From NCBI RefSeq assembly GCF_019802085.1, contig NZ_JAHVHV010000003.1:124001-188000 (forward strand): a DNA stretch of 64,000 bases, written 5' to 3'. Positions 38,601-48,991 of the stretch are shown one piece after another. Position numbers and translations under genes: made by a program. Below the pieces are notes generated by a model, which saw only the letters and a list, made by a program, of their open reading frames with translations, was not told where the DNA came from and made no database searches. This DNA comes from Ferrimonas balearica (GTDB taxonomy: Bacteria > Pseudomonadota > Gammaproteobacteria > Enterobacterales > Shewanellaceae). Position 1 is the stretch's first letter, and each line of letters opens with the position of its first letter.

Positions 38601-39603
38601 ACTGCTCCCCCTGATGGCGCAGCCAGAGCCCCAGGGGGGCCCAGGGCTCGCCATTACTGGCGATGGCCAGATCCTGGGCCACCAGCTCTCCGGCAAAGCC
38701 ATGGCCGGCGCTGTGCGGTTGCCACTGCAGGGTGCCGCTTTCCAGTGCCAGGGTCTGCTCCCCCTGGTGCTGCCAGCTCAGGGCGCTGTGGCCAAACTGC
38801 ACCATGGCGTTGCGCAGCCCCTGGTGATCCAGGCTGGCCCAGGCCTCCAGGTTGAGCACGCCGCTGTAGGCGTAGGGGTTGTCGTTCAATTGGCGGGCCA
38901 GCCAGTCGCCGATGTCCAGTTGGGCCGCCTTGAGGTAGGCCCGACCAAACAGGCGGCCGTCGAAGTGACGGTTGAGCTCCAGGGCCAGGGTGAGGGTCTC
39001 GTCCTCCCGCTTGGCCTCGTCCAGGTAGATCCGCCCCTCACCGAGGTGACGACCGCCCTGGTTCTTCCAGTTGAGGCTGGCCAGGTAGACCGGGGCCAGG
39101 GCCTGATCCCCCACCAGCACCCGGGCGGTGAGATCCTCGATGGAGAGCCGGCCCAGTTGCTTGAGCAGCAGATCCTCAAGGGGGGTGAGCCGGCCGGGGT
39201 CGTCCCGGTCCGGGCGCTCCTGCAGGTTGATCCCCAGCTCCACGCCGTCGATGGCGACCCGGTCCAGGTAGGGGGAGAGGTTCAGCAGGCTGGGCCAGAA
39301 GTCCAGCTGCAACTGGGCTTCGGCGATGGTCAGGGAGATGGGCAGATCCGGCTGGGGCGCCAGACGCAGGCCGTAGATGGTCAACTGGGGGCCGCTGGCT
39401 TCCCAGCCGGCGCCGAGGCGGGCGATATCCAGCTCGATGCCGTAGCGCTGCTCGATGGTGTCGATCAGCTGCTGACGCACGGTGTCCAGCTCCGGCAGCA
39501 GGGTACGCACCAGGCTGACCAGCAGCGCCAGGGTCACCAGCGCCGCGGCCAGACTGTACCAGCACCATTTGCCGATGCCGTGCCCCAGTCGCGTCAGGGT
39601 CAC
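35572..39603 (-). CDS. yhdP: YhdP, AsmA-like inter-membrane lipid transport protein
   Basis: 1343 residues. YhdP is one of the large AsmA-like proteins (with TamB and YdbH) that bridge the periplasm and move phospholipid to the outer membrane. N-terminal inner-membrane helix (WCWYSLAAALVTLALLVSLV), then a long series of beta-strand repeats, DUF3971 region and an AsmA-like C-terminus (FDLNDGVVKTD-like SIQIDDGVVQTDDSVMDAVAGT). The last 50 or so residues are a Pro/Ala/Gln-rich tail that overlaps the next gene. Start GTG 39603 overlaps the rng stop. Confidence 0.94.
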   Translation of the reverse strand: MTLTRLGHGIGKWCWYSLAAALVTLALLVSLVRTLLPELDTVRQQLIDTIEQRYGIELDIARLGAGWEASGPQLTIYGLRLAPQPDLPISLTIAEAQLQLDFWPSLLNLSPYLDRVAIDGVELGINLQERPDRDDPGRLTPLEDLLLKQLGRLSIEDLTARVLVGDQALAPVYLASLNWKNQGGRHLGEGRIYLDEAKREDETLTLALELNRHFDGRLFGRAYLKAAQLDIGDWLARQLNDNPYAYSGVLNLEAWASLDHQGLRNAMVQFGHSALSWQHQGEQTLALESGTLQWQPHSAGHGFAGELVAQDLAIASNGEPWAPLGLWLRHQGEQWDLWMDALPAGGLEPLFGLIPGVSETKLTELLALNPSGTLGPLRVQQDQGRLQARLPFEQLAWHAAGSLPGLTALDGVAQWQGDWGWLSLPEQPVTLDWPEQFKAPIALDRLALTAEWLPGTDGGQLRLPELALENPDLALSLRAALGLPREGDARLQLYSDLDLKRAGQADNYFPRKAMGAGLSDYLGKALKQGHSDNAQVLWHGALKQFPYAQQQGVFQARFDMQDLEFDFLKDWPAVSEGLLEAQFENARMDLWLHQGQLGPVAAQGAHVAIPSLSSQAVLEIAASVMANGPDAIEVMADTNLAGSVGATLEVVKIPERVPVALDMSFPLGTKAKETQIQSVRGRVAFWDSAIEIAPLALTLAQTRGELRFHNSDIQVHGLQTRLYNQPSELSIVGGKADGAYAVDIDLATRWQMSRVPEALSTPVDPFLIGGAPLGGEIALRFGEEGLQYQAELRSNLVGLAMELPAPLGKEVETERDLRLAVTGDTRQAEVLARLGGQLEFHGDMQLERGGGFRAYQVAMGTPAALPTLDGGYLEWLSPEVALDDWEPLVSAFANFTGRAKRETTWFPPLKQVAVQSDKMTLYGLDLGQGQLQGAPGEAGWQLQVDSDNLAGQVQFSGDLREQGIRIDAEHFSLAKPEGRGEGSQPAAPKGWIQRMPRLEMDIAKLTVAEMPLGRAELTARPDGDSYFVERLNLTQGGHSLRLTGRWSPEHELSRSQFQGQIRSPDVGDLSQRLGITQSVKDSDLRMGFELAWPGAPWELELAELDGQLDYRLGKGHLDQMSDKGARLLSIFSLESLLRKLSLDFSDVFGSGLHYNRFAGSIQIDDGVVQTDDSVMDAVAGTVRVTGWTNLTNRELDYHIAFSPALTSSVPAVVFMSTGAWTIGLGAFAVSKMLEPVLEVITQVRYHLTGTLDEPVLNEVDRTKRAIPLPEQQEAPTEAEVEALQEAILKALDEPEAVPADPVGSEPEGAVDHDLSPDPDDQPAQPEGQPEPPASAAGAAQGAG

Positions 39604-41090
39604 ATCATCACCACGTCGAACTTGTCCTGGGCGTAGAGGGGCTCGGGTTTGATCCGCACCCGCTTGCCCAGGTAAACCTCCAGCTCCGCCAGACTGTGGG
39701 CCTCATCGCCCTCGAGGATCTCCTGCACCGCCGGGGCCACGTAGGCGACAAACTCGTCGGCGTCGTAGGCGCGGTCGACCCGGATGATCTCCCGGTAGAG
39801 CTCGTAGCAGACAGTCTCCACGGTTTTCAGCTGGCCGGTGCCCCGGCACACCGGGCACTCGCCGCACAGCACGTGCTCCAGGCTCTCCCGGGTGCGCTTG
39901 CGGGTCATCTCCACCAGCCCCAGCTGGGACAGGCCACTGATGCTGGTCTTCACCCGGTCCTGGCCCAGGGCCAGCTCCAGGCTGTGGAGCACCCGGTTCT
40001 TGTGCTCCTCGGAAACCATGTCGATAAAGTCGATGATGATGATGCCACCGAGGTTGCGCAGGCGCAGCTGGCGGGCGATGGCCTGGGTGGCTTCCAGGTT
40101 GGTGTTGAAGATGGTCTCTTCCAGGTTGCGGTGGCCGACGAAGGCGCCGGTGTTGATGTCGATGGTGGTCATCGCCTCGGTTTGATCGATGATCAGGTAG
40201 CCACCGGACTTGAGCTCCACCTTGCGCTGCAGCGCCCGCTGGATCTCGTTCTCCACGTCAAACAGGTCGAAAATGGGGGCCTTGCCCCGGTAGTGCTCCA
40301 CCACAGCGCTGACCTCGGGCATGAACTCCGCCACGAACTCCTTGAGCGCCTCGTAGCTGATCCCGGAGTCCACCTGGACCCGATCCAGGGTGCGGGTGGC
40401 CAGATCGCGGACGATGCGCAGGGGCAGGGAGGGCTCTTCGTAGAGCAGGGACACCGACTTGCCCGGGCGCTTGCGTCGCTCCGTCACCTTGCGCCACACC
40501 CGGCGCAGGAAGGCGGCGTCCTGGGCCAGCTCCAGCTCCGACACCCCCTCGGAGGCGGTACGGATGATGAAGCCACCGTCCTTGTCGACGAACTGGCCAA
40601 CGATGGACTTGAGGCGTTCGCGCTCCGCCGGGTCCTCCACCCGCTGGGACACCCCCACGTGGGCGGAGCCGGGCATAAATACCAGGTAGCGGGAGGGCAG
40701 GGTGATGTCGGTGGTCAGGCGGGCGCCCTTGGTGCCCAGGGGGTCCTTGACCACCTGGACCATGATGTCCTGGCCCTGGCGCACCAGGGAGACGATGTCC
40801 TCGGCGCGGAAGGCACGGGCGTCCTCCTCATCGACACACTCGGTGTGGGGGACGATGTCCGAGGCGTGCAGGAAGGCGGCCCGCTCCTGGCCAATATCGA
40901 CGAACGCCGCCTGCATCCCGGGCAACACCCGGGTCACCTTACCCCGGTAGATGTTGCCGACGATGCCGCGGCGGCTGCGGCGCTCCAGGTGCACTTCCTG
41001 CAGCATGCCATGCTCCACCAGAGCCACCCGGCTCTCGGTGGGGGTTACGTTGATCAGCAGCTCCGCTGCGGCTCCTTGTGATGGCACCAT
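39600..41090 (-). CDS. rng: Ribonuclease G
   Basis: 496 residues from ATG 41090; an earlier TTG at 41141 would run into maf. RNase G matures the 5' end of 16S rRNA and decays some mRNAs. S1 domain (GIVGNIYRGKVTRVLPGMQAAFVDIG), catalytic aspartates in TTIDINTGAFVGHRN and IIIIDFIDM, and the zinc-link CGECPVCRGTG that joins dimers are present. Short GGGGAGG near the start. Order mreBCD-maf-rng is conserved. Confidence 0.96.
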   Translation of the reverse strand: MVPSQGAAAELLINVTPTESRVALVEHGMLQEVHLERRSRRGIVGNIYRGKVTRVLPGMQAAFVDIGQERAAFLHASDIVPHTECVDEEDARAFRAEDIVSLVRQGQDIMVQVVKDPLGTKGARLTTDITLPSRYLVFMPGSAHVGVSQRVEDPAERERLKSIVGQFVDKDGGFIIRTASEGVSELELAQDAAFLRRVWRKVTERRKRPGKSVSLLYEEPSLPLRIVRDLATRTLDRVQVDSGISYEALKEFVAEFMPEVSAVVEHYRGKAPIFDLFDVENEIQRALQRKVELKSGGYLIIDQTEAMTTIDINTGAFVGHRNLEETIFNTNLEATQAIARQLRLRNLGGIIIIDFIDMVSEEHKNRVLHSLELALGQDRVKTSISGLSQLGLVEMTRKRTRESLEHVLCGECPVCRGTGQLKTVETVCYELYREIIRVDRAYDADEFVAYVAPAVQEILEGDEAHSLAELEVYLGKRVRIKPEPLYAQDKFDVVMM

Positions 41091-41127
41091 GCCTCCCCAA
41101 ACACTCTTCCGCCCATGCCCATGGGGT

Positions 41128-41685
41128 TCAGTTGGATTCAATCAGTTCCCGGGTCTCCACCAACGGCAGGCCCACCACCGCCGAATAGCTGCCTTGGATG
41201 GCGCGGACAAAATTGCCCCCCAGCCCCTGGATCCCGTAGCTGCCGGCCTTGTCCGCCGGCTCGCCACTGTTCCAGTAGGCCTGGATCTGCTCTGCTGTCA
41301 GGGCGCAGAAGCGCACCTGGGTGGTGACCAAGGTCGCCCGGGTGCCCTGGGCCGTGGCCAGGGCCACCGCCGTCATCACCTGGTGCTCGCGGTCCGACAG
41401 GGCTGCCAGGGTGGCCAGGGCGTCAGCGCGATCCCGGGGTTTACCGAGGATCCGGTTATCAAGTACCACTATGGTATCAGACCCCAGTACCGACAGCGGG
41501 GCTTTTGCCAGGGCCAATCCCGCTTCGGCCTTTTCCCGAGCCAGGCGTTCCACCAGATCCTGGGGGGCCTCGCCGGGCCAGGGGGTTTCGTCGATCTCAG
41601 GGGTCAGGACCTCGAACTCGTACCCCAGCTGGGCCAGCAACTGGCGGCGGCGGGGGGACGAGGAGGCCAGGTAGAGTTGGGTCAT
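41128..41685 (-). CDS. maf: Maf-family nucleotide pyrophosphatase (dTTP/UTP)
   Basis: 185 residues, YhdE type. Family N-terminus [14 protein letters not shown], then [18 protein letters not shown] and [28 protein letters not shown]. Maf proteins hydrolyse dTTP, UTP and modified nucleotides and can delay septation. Placed one base after mreD and before rng. Confidence 0.95.
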   Translation of the reverse strand: MTQLYLASSSPRRRQLLAQLGYEFEVLTPEIDETPWPGEAPQDLVERLAREKAEAGLALAKAPLSVLGSDTIVVLDNRILGKPRDRADALATLAALSDREHQVMTAVALATAQGTRATLVTTQVRFCALTAEQIQAYWNSGEPADKAGSYGIQGLGGNFVRAIQGSYSAVVGLPLVETRELIESN

Positions 41686-41686
41686 G

Positions 41687-42178
41687 TCAGCGGATCTTGA
41701 GTCGGCGACGGGTCCGACGCAGCAGCCAGAACACCCAGGGCCAGAGCAGCGGGGTGATCAGCACCGGCTGCAGGTACACCCAGTCGATGGTGATGGCGGG
41801 GTTGCCCAGGTATTCGGCCCAGTACACCAGCATGTGCAGCAGCAGCGAGAGGGAACCGACCACCAGCAGCTGCTGGATCAGGGCGAAGTGGCGCAGCTTC
41901 TGGTACTGCAGCGCCACCAGGTAGGCGACGATGGACAGGGCCAGGCCCCGCACCCCCAGGGTGCCCCCCACCAGGATGTCCAGCACCACCCCCACCAGGC
42001 AGGCGGAGAAGATATTGAAGCGGTGCGGCAGGGCCAGGACCCAGTAGATCACGGTCAGCAGCACCCAGTCCGGCCGGGCGGCGGCCACCGCCGGCGGCAG
42101 CGGCATCACCTGCAGCAGCAGGGCGATCAATATGGTCAGCCAGAGGAACAGGCGACCGGAGGCGCGCTCAGGACTCAT
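41687..42178 (-). CDS. mreD: Rod shape-determining protein MreD
   Basis: 163 residues, five or so membrane helices ([17 protein letters not shown], then [17 protein letters not shown] and others). Integral part of the elongasome, interacting with MreC and RodA/PBP2. Overlaps mreC by 11 bp. Confidence 0.94.
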   Translation of the reverse strand: MSPERASGRLFLWLTILIALLLQVMPLPPAVAAARPDWVLLTVIYWVLALPHRFNIFSACLVGVVLDILVGGTLGVRGLALSIVAYLVALQYQKLRHFALIQQLLVVGSLSLLLHMLVYWAEYLGNPAITIDWVYLQPVLITPLLWPWVFWLLRRTRRRLKIR

Positions 42179-42995
42179 CGGGGGCCTCCTCGGTCCACAA
42201 CAGCAGCAGATAGCGAAGCCGGTCCAGATCCGCGCTGGGCTCGGCCCGCACCAGGGCGAAGGTCTGCCCCTCGGTGCGCTCCACCTCGGTCACCTGGGCC
42301 ACCGGGTAGCCCTCCGGGAAGCGGCCCCCCAGCCCCGAGGTGTTGAGCCAATCCCCCACCTGGATGTCGATGTTCATCGCCACGTGGGACAGCTCCAGGG
42401 TGTCGCTGCGGCCGGAGCCGTGGGCCACGGCCCGCACATCGTTGCGGGCCACCCGCACCGGGATGGCGTGGGTTAGATCGGAGATCAGCAGCACCCGGGC
42501 GGTGGTTTGCCCTACCTCGATCACCTGCCCCACCACGCCCTTGCCGTCCAGCACCGGCTGGCCCTGGTACACCCCCTGGCGACTGCCCTTGTCGATCAGC
42601 ACCAGGTGCTTGAAGGGGTCCTGGTCCACGCTCATCACCTCGGCCACCATGCGGCGGGAGTCGTAGCGGGAGGGGGAGTCGAGCAGGGTACGCAGCCGCT
42701 GGTTCTCCTGCTCCAGGTGCTCCAGGCGCTGCAAGCGCTCACTGATCAGCAGCTGCTGCTGATGCAGGGCGTCGTTTTCCGCCAGCAGGGAGTCTCGGGA
42801 GGCCAGGTTGCGGGAGAGGTTGTCCAGCAGCAGCGACGGCATCGCCGCCAGGTACTGGATGGGGCTGACCAGGGTGGTCAGGGTGGCGCGGGCGGGAGCC
42901 AGCTTGTCGTTCAGCAGCACCAGCGCCAAGCAAAACAGTACCGCCCAGAGCAGGCGGTACTGTAGAGAGAGGCCACGGAGGAAAAAGGGCTTCAT
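42168..42995 (-). CDS. mreC: Cell-shape protein MreC
   Basis: 275 residues. One membrane helix near the N-terminus (LLWAVLFCLALVLLN), a coiled coil (about 55-100, HQQQLLISERLQRLEHLEQENQ region) and the C-terminal beta domains (GVVGQVIEVGQTTARVLLISD, VGDWLNTSGLGGRFPEGYPV). MreC links MreB with PBP2 in the periplasm. Confidence 0.96.
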   Translation of the reverse strand: MKPFFLRGLSLQYRLLWAVLFCLALVLLNDKLAPARATLTTLVSPIQYLAAMPSLLLDNLSRNLASRDSLLAENDALHQQQLLISERLQRLEHLEQENQRLRTLLDSPSRYDSRRMVAEVMSVDQDPFKHLVLIDKGSRQGVYQGQPVLDGKGVVGQVIEVGQTTARVLLISDLTHAIPVRVARNDVRAVAHGSGRSDTLELSHVAMNIDIQVGDWLNTSGLGGRFPEGYPVAQVTEVERTEGQTFALVRAEPSADLDRLRYLLLLWTEEAPDES

Positions 42996-43010
42996 CGGCG
43001 GGGCAATCCG

Positions 43011-44075
<1,065 letters not shown>

Positions 44076-44250
44076 TCAGTGGGAGATGCGGAAAATCAGC
44101 TAACTTTACCAATGCCCTCGCCCATCCACAAGCCGCATCTACTCTGGCTTGCGGGGCGGATCGCCTTATTGGGGAAAGCGTCAGGAAGTTGGCGTTCCGC
44201 CAAAGTTTTTCCGCTTCCTCCCCGGTGGGTAAAGTCGCCACCGAGATCGT

Positions 44251-47200
44251 TCATTCAGAAAGAATTTCTCTCCGATAAATGACCTTGTCATGTCCCCGAT
44301 AGCGACCAAATGTGACCCGAGCTTTTGGGTTACAGAGCCGTTGGGTGGTGTCGTCGCTGTCGAAACACTGCCGACCCACGGCATCCTGGGACCGATCCCG
44401 CTGCCAGTACCACTGGATGTAGTGGGGAAACAGCAGCTGGTACTCCGCCAGCGCGTCCAGCGGTGAGGCCGGTGGGGCCAGGGTCAGGCTGCCGGCACCG
44501 TCCGCCAGCACACCGCCGCCGCTCAGGCCGGCCCCGGTGGCGCTCAGGGTGACGTCGGTGGCGGTGTAGTCGGTGCAGTTGTCCAGCCGGTTCTGACGGA
44601 ACGCCGTACCGTCGTAGTACTCCGCCCGCACCGGCAGGGTCAGGGCCTGGTTCTCGCTGCCGTAGACGTTGTCCATCACCAGCCGGCCGTAGCGCAGCTC
44701 CACCCCGGTGATGTCGGCGATCACCAGCGGCTGACAGCCACCGCCCTGGTCGAAGCAGATCCCGTCCCGATCGGTCAGCGCGTCGGCGTCGATGGTGAGA
44801 TCCATGGCGGCGTCGAAGGGGGCCACCAGGGTGGTGTCCCGGCGGTAGGCGATTTCGGTGCCGTCGAGCCAGAGCACCCGGTCCTGGCTGGTGTCCCCAA
44901 CGTTCTCCTGCTGCAGGCTGCCGGCGGTGGGCTCGTCAATGGCGGGGCGGCCCGCCTCATCAGCGTAGCTGCGGGGGGTGAGATCCGTGACCAGGCGCCA
45001 GAAGGCGCTGTTGTAGTTCTGGGTGACCTGACTGTTGGCGTTCAGCCCCTGGATGGTCAACCGTGGCGCGGTGGCAAAGCCCAGGGACTGAGCCAGGTAG
45101 CCCATCTCCAGGGCCGCCCCGGGCACGGTGCAGCCCGCCAACAACGGCACATTGGCCGTCACCGCCAGGGTGGCCGGGGTAAAGCGGCCCAGGTTGTCGG
45201 CGGAGGTGGCACTGACGCTGCGGCCCAGGTAATCCAGTTGGCGCTGGCCACCGGCGTCCTCGGCCAGTTGCCAGCGGAACACCCCCACCTCGCTGACCTG
45301 GGTGGCGGCACTGCCCACCCCCTGATCGGCGGCGCTCATCGCCACGCTGACCGAACCGCTGGTGCTGGTCTGGCCCCCGGCAGGCGCCACCAGATCGGGC
45401 TCCACCGCCACCCCGGCGTGTTGGAAGTTGCGGGCCACCGGGTTGTCGCTGAAATCGGTGTCGCCGTCGGCCTGCCAGCAGGCGGCAGTGACGCTGAGGT
45501 TGAAGTCCCGGCCGGCGGCGGTAAAGGCGGAGCAGCTGGCGTCGCCGCTGGCGCACAGGGCGTTGCTGTCGGGACTGGACAGGTGCAGGCCCGCGGGGGC
45601 CACCACGAAGGTGCTGTCGCCATCGAGGGTAATGGTCTCGCCCCCCTCGTCGCGCTGGAAGCGGGCGGTCAGTTTCAGCTGGCCCACATCATCGTAGTTG
45701 GCGGCCACTTGGGCCTCCCCCTGGGCGTTGAAGTTCAGGGTGCGGCTCTGGGTGGTGGCGAACGGCAGTGCACTGCCCCCCAGGGTGAAGGTGGGGCCGC
45801 CCACCGGTGCGGCGGGGCTGACCGCACTCAGGGTGAAATCCAGGCTCTGGTTGCCAGTCATCGCCGGGGCGCACTGCAGGGGATCCTGATCGCTGGCCCG
45901 CACCGCCTTGACCACCAGGGTCTCGTCCCGGCAACCCAGGGGGGCCCCGGGCTCCAATACCAGGGCACTGCTGGCGTAGTTGATGATGCACTGGTTGAGA
46001 GCCACTTCGCTGCCCCCCACCCAGCAGCTGACCGGGCCCTGGGGGTTGGTGATCCCCACGGTCACCGGCTCGGCGGCGCCGTGCCAGAGATCCACGGTGG
46101 CCGAGCCGGTCACGGTGAGGCTGTTGCCGCCGTCCCAACCGCTTCCCGGAGACAGGGTGACATTCACCGGCACGCTGGAGGGGCTGTTGCAGTTGGCGTC
46201 GTTGCACACCCGGACGGTCACCGGTTCCCCCAGGCAGGTCACGCCACTGCCATCGTGCTCGATGCGGTAGAACAGCTGGCTGGTGACCGGCGCCTCGATG
46301 GCGACGAAGGCCACCGGTTCCCAGTAGTGGGAGCGCTCGTTGTTCTGCGACTGATCCTCGTCCAGACCCACGGTAAAGCGGTCGTTTTCAATGCGGCAAG
46401 CCCGGGTCCAGCCGCCGTCGCCCCCACGCCGGGCCTGCTTGTTGTGCAGCAGCAGGGGGGGCGCACTGAAGGCGGGGGAAAAGGCGTTGCCCACGTAGTA
46501 ATCGGCGCACTGCTGATCCAGGTTTCGGGTGGCGCGGTCTCCCCGGCTGTGGTTGCGGCCCACGCCGGTCAGCCACTGTAGCAGGGTGCCGTTGGTGTCC
46601 ACGGTGCCGCCGCCGCTGATGGCGATGTAGCCCACGGTCTCCGTGGCGGTGACGTTCACCGGCACTTCGCTGGCCTCCAGGGTGAGGTTGGCCCCGCTGA
46701 CGCTGACGGAGGTGGCGAAGGTGGTCAGGTAGGCGCCGTTGTTGTCCGTCAGTCGCTGGGTGAGCACCACCGGGGTGCTGGCGAAGGCGGAGGGAAAGGT
46801 GAAGCTTTCGTAGCCCCGATTGTCGGTGTTGGTGCGCTTGCCCTGGTGGCGCAGCGTTTCCACCCGGCCGGCCTTGAGCCACACCTGATCGCTGCCGCCC
46901 GCATCCTGGAGTGCCAGTTCCCCCTCCCCCATCACCAGGTAGGGCACGCTCAGCATGGTGACCGCGGCGTCCCGGTTGCCCGGGGGGACCACCATCTCCA
47001 CCGTGGCCTGGGTGGTGGTGACGTCGATCACCCGTACCGTGGCGGGGCCATCGCTGCCGGTCGGCTCGGTCAGGCTGGGGCTGACCACCACCACTGGCGG
47101 CGTGGTGTAGGTATTGTCGAACACCAGGGTGGCGGTGGCCTTGGGGTTGGTGTCCCCGGTGTTGCCGGTGGCCGTCAACGAGAGGGTGCCCAGCTCCAGC

Positions 47201-48546
47201 GGCACCGTGGCCGGTGGGGGCGCGGCACAGGCGGTGCGGCCATCCACCTGGGCGGCAAAGCCCAGGTTCAGTGCCTGGGCGCCACTGATCGCACCGTAAA
47301 AGCGGGCCTGGTCGCCAAGGTTGGCCTCCCCCTCCAGGTAGAGGTAGCCGGAGATCTCGGCGTCGATCCCCTGACCGAAGTCACGGTAGAGGTAGACCTC
47401 CAGCCAGTCCACGGTGCCGGCGCTGCCGCTGGTGGGGGTGTTGACCCGGGTGTCGCTGCCCACGGACCACTCGCCGACAAACAACTGGGTGGCGCCGGAC
47501 AGGGTCAGGGTGACGTTGTCCCCCAGGGTCAAACGGTCGATGAAGTAGCGCCCCGGGGCCAGGGTGAGGCTGCCCAGATCCGCCACCTCCAGGATGTTGA
47601 GGTAGTAGGGCCCATCGCCGTTAAGGGTCAGGCTGGCCCCGGCCTGGGCATTCACTTCATTGAAGTCGAAGCCGTCGGCGTTGGTCAGGGTGCGGCTGGT
47701 GGCCGGCGGCACAAAGAGATCGGCGGCGTCCGGCAGCGGAGCCTGAAACGCCGGGAAGCGATCGTACTGGGCCAGGCTGCCGTTGACGGTGCAGCTGAGC
47801 CCGTCACAGAACACCCCGCCCCCCAGGTTCAGCTGACTGGCGGACTGGAAGCCCAGCTGGCCGCCATCGGTGCCCAGCAGTTGGCCATCGGTAGCGGTGA
47901 CCTGAGCGGCGGCGGTCAGCCCGCTCAGCGGCGTGGGAAAGCGCGCCTCACACTGGTCCAGCATGGGCGGGAAGATCGGCAGTGGGGTGTCCGGATCGTT
48001 GGGGCCGCCCGGGGAGGGCTCGCAATCCTGCCAGTCGCTGCCGTCGTCGGAGCCGTCCGGCAGGGCGCAGATGTTGCCGTCGTTGCCGCCGGGGATGAAC
48101 ACCCCGGTGTCCGCATCGTCGATGGCCCAGTATTTTTTGTTGGAGTTGTTGTCCCGGTTGGCAAAGTTGACGTAGTGCACCACCACGGGGTCGTTGGCGG
48201 ACAGGGTGCCGTCGTCGCTGGTCAGCAGCACCTCGCCGTTGACGTTGTCGGTGGCCACCGGCGAGATCACCAGGAAGGTGCCGGCGGGGTAGATGTCCGA
48301 TGCGCCCAGACCGGAGAGTGGGATCACCTGACTGGCGCTGTGGTTGCCCTTGTTGGCCCAGCGCAGGGCCCAGCCGCTGACATCGGTGCGGTTGGGAAAA
48401 TAGAGTTCGACGTACTGGCTCTCGTTGCTGATCTCGTTGATCACCACCCTGAGCTTGTTGTCCGGATCCGACTCCAGGGTCAGGGCGGAGGCGGTGGCAC
48501 TCCACAACAGGCAGAGGGCCAGCAGGGCCCGGATGCGGTTAATCAT
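44251..48546 (-). CDS. mshQ: MshQ-like giant exported protein of the MSHA locus (DUF6701)
   Basis: 1431 residues, Cys-rich, signal peptide about 1-21. Residues about 30-130 resemble a lamin-tail (LTD) fold (RVVINEISNESQYVELYFPN, GWALRWANKGN). The middle holds beta-rich and H-type-lectin-like segments with Trp and Cys, and the C-terminal 600 or so residues match the MshQ/DUF6701 type. Last gene of the msh cluster, overlapping mshP by 8 bp; probably a tip adhesin or assembly factor, by analogy with PilY1-like proteins, but this is inference. Confidence 0.85.
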   Translation of the reverse strand: MINRIRALLALCLLWSATASALTLESDPDNKLRVVINEISNESQYVELYFPNRTDVSGWALRWANKGNHSASQVIPLSGLGASDIYPAGTFLVISPVATDNVNGEVLLTSDDGTLSANDPVVVHYVNFANRDNNSNKKYWAIDDADTGVFIPGGNDGNICALPDGSDDGSDWQDCEPSPGGPNDPDTPLPIFPPMLDQCEARFPTPLSGLTAAAQVTATDGQLLGTDGGQLGFQSASQLNLGGGVFCDGLSCTVNGSLAQYDRFPAFQAPLPDAADLFVPPATSRTLTNADGFDFNEVNAQAGASLTLNGDGPYYLNILEVADLGSLTLAPGRYFIDRLTLGDNVTLTLSGATQLFVGEWSVGSDTRVNTPTSGSAGTVDWLEVYLYRDFGQGIDAEISGYLYLEGEANLGDQARFYGAISGAQALNLGFAAQVDGRTACAAPPPATVPLELGTLSLTATGNTGDTNPKATATLVFDNTYTTPPVVVVSPSLTEPTGSDGPATVRVIDVTTTQATVEMVVPPGNRDAAVTMLSVPYLVMGEGELALQDAGGSDQVWLKAGRVETLRHQGKRTNTDNRGYESFTFPSAFASTPVVLTQRLTDNNGAYLTTFATSVSVSGANLTLEASEVPVNVTATETVGYIAISGGGTVDTNGTLLQWLTGVGRNHSRGDRATRNLDQQCADYYVGNAFSPAFSAPPLLLHNKQARRGGDGGWTRACRIENDRFTVGLDEDQSQNNERSHYWEPVAFVAIEAPVTSQLFYRIEHDGSGVTCLGEPVTVRVCNDANCNSPSSVPVNVTLSPGSGWDGGNSLTVTGSATVDLWHGAAEPVTVGITNPQGPVSCWVGGSEVALNQCIINYASSALVLEPGAPLGCRDETLVVKAVRASDQDPLQCAPAMTGNQSLDFTLSAVSPAAPVGGPTFTLGGSALPFATTQSRTLNFNAQGEAQVAANYDDVGQLKLTARFQRDEGGETITLDGDSTFVVAPAGLHLSSPDSNALCASGDASCSAFTAAGRDFNLSVTAACWQADGDTDFSDNPVARNFQHAGVAVEPDLVAPAGGQTSTSGSVSVAMSAADQGVGSAATQVSEVGVFRWQLAEDAGGQRQLDYLGRSVSATSADNLGRFTPATLAVTANVPLLAGCTVPGAALEMGYLAQSLGFATAPRLTIQGLNANSQVTQNYNSAFWRLVTDLTPRSYADEAGRPAIDEPTAGSLQQENVGDTSQDRVLWLDGTEIAYRRDTTLVAPFDAAMDLTIDADALTDRDGICFDQGGGCQPLVIADITGVELRYGRLVMDNVYGSENQALTLPVRAEYYDGTAFRQNRLDNCTDYTATDVTLSATGAGLSGGGVLADGAGSLTLAPPASPLDALAEYQLLFPHYIQWYWQRDRSQDAVGRQCFDSDDTTQRLCNPKARVTFGRYRGHDKVIYRREILSE

Positions 48547-48991
48547 AGGCCAGCGCCTCCAGGGTTCGGCTCACCCGCAGGCTGTCCGGGCCACACTGGG
48601 CCTCGGCGCGGTATTCGAAGCCGTTGTCGACGTCGTCGGAGCCGTGGGCCGACCGGTAATCGCAGCTGACGGTGACGGTGCAGCGGTCAAAGCCGACGTT
48701 GTCCGGCAATCCACTGCCCGGGGTCAGCACCGCATTGGCGGCGGTGCAGGCCGCGGTGGCGCTGTCGGCGCCGCGGTTGAGGGTGCGAGCCAGGGCCCAG
48801 TCCAGGCCGCTTTGCGCCGCCGCCCAGGTGCGGGTGCCGGTGACCTCCAGGCCCACGCTGGTGGCTTCCTGATTGAGAGTGCGCACCAGTACGGTGCCCA
48901 ACAGCAGCATCACGGTAAGGATGAACACCGCCATGATCAGCGCCGAGCCCCGCTGGGCCCGCCGCGGCGAAGGCTTAAGGCACGTTTTCAA
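48539..48991 (-). CDS. mshP: MSHA biogenesis protein MshP
   Basis: 150 residues from a TTG (48991) that sits 6 bases after AGGAGG and overlaps mshO by 17 bp; longer frames to 49111 are inside mshO. Minor pilin-like: a basic leader (PSPRRAQRGSALIMAVFI) with hydrophobic helix (MAVFILTVMLLLGTVL) of the PilX/MshP type, then four Cys and TWAAAQSGLDWALAR. Part of the pilin-like set mshC-D-O-P-Q. Confidence 0.85.
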   Translation of the reverse strand: MKTCLKPSPRRAQRGSALIMAVFILTVMLLLGTVLVRTLNQEATSVGLEVTGTRTWAAAQSGLDWALARTLNRGADSATAACTAANAVLTPGSGLPDNVGFDRCTVTVSCDYRSAHGSDDVDNGFEYRAEAQCGPDSLRVSRTLEALAYD

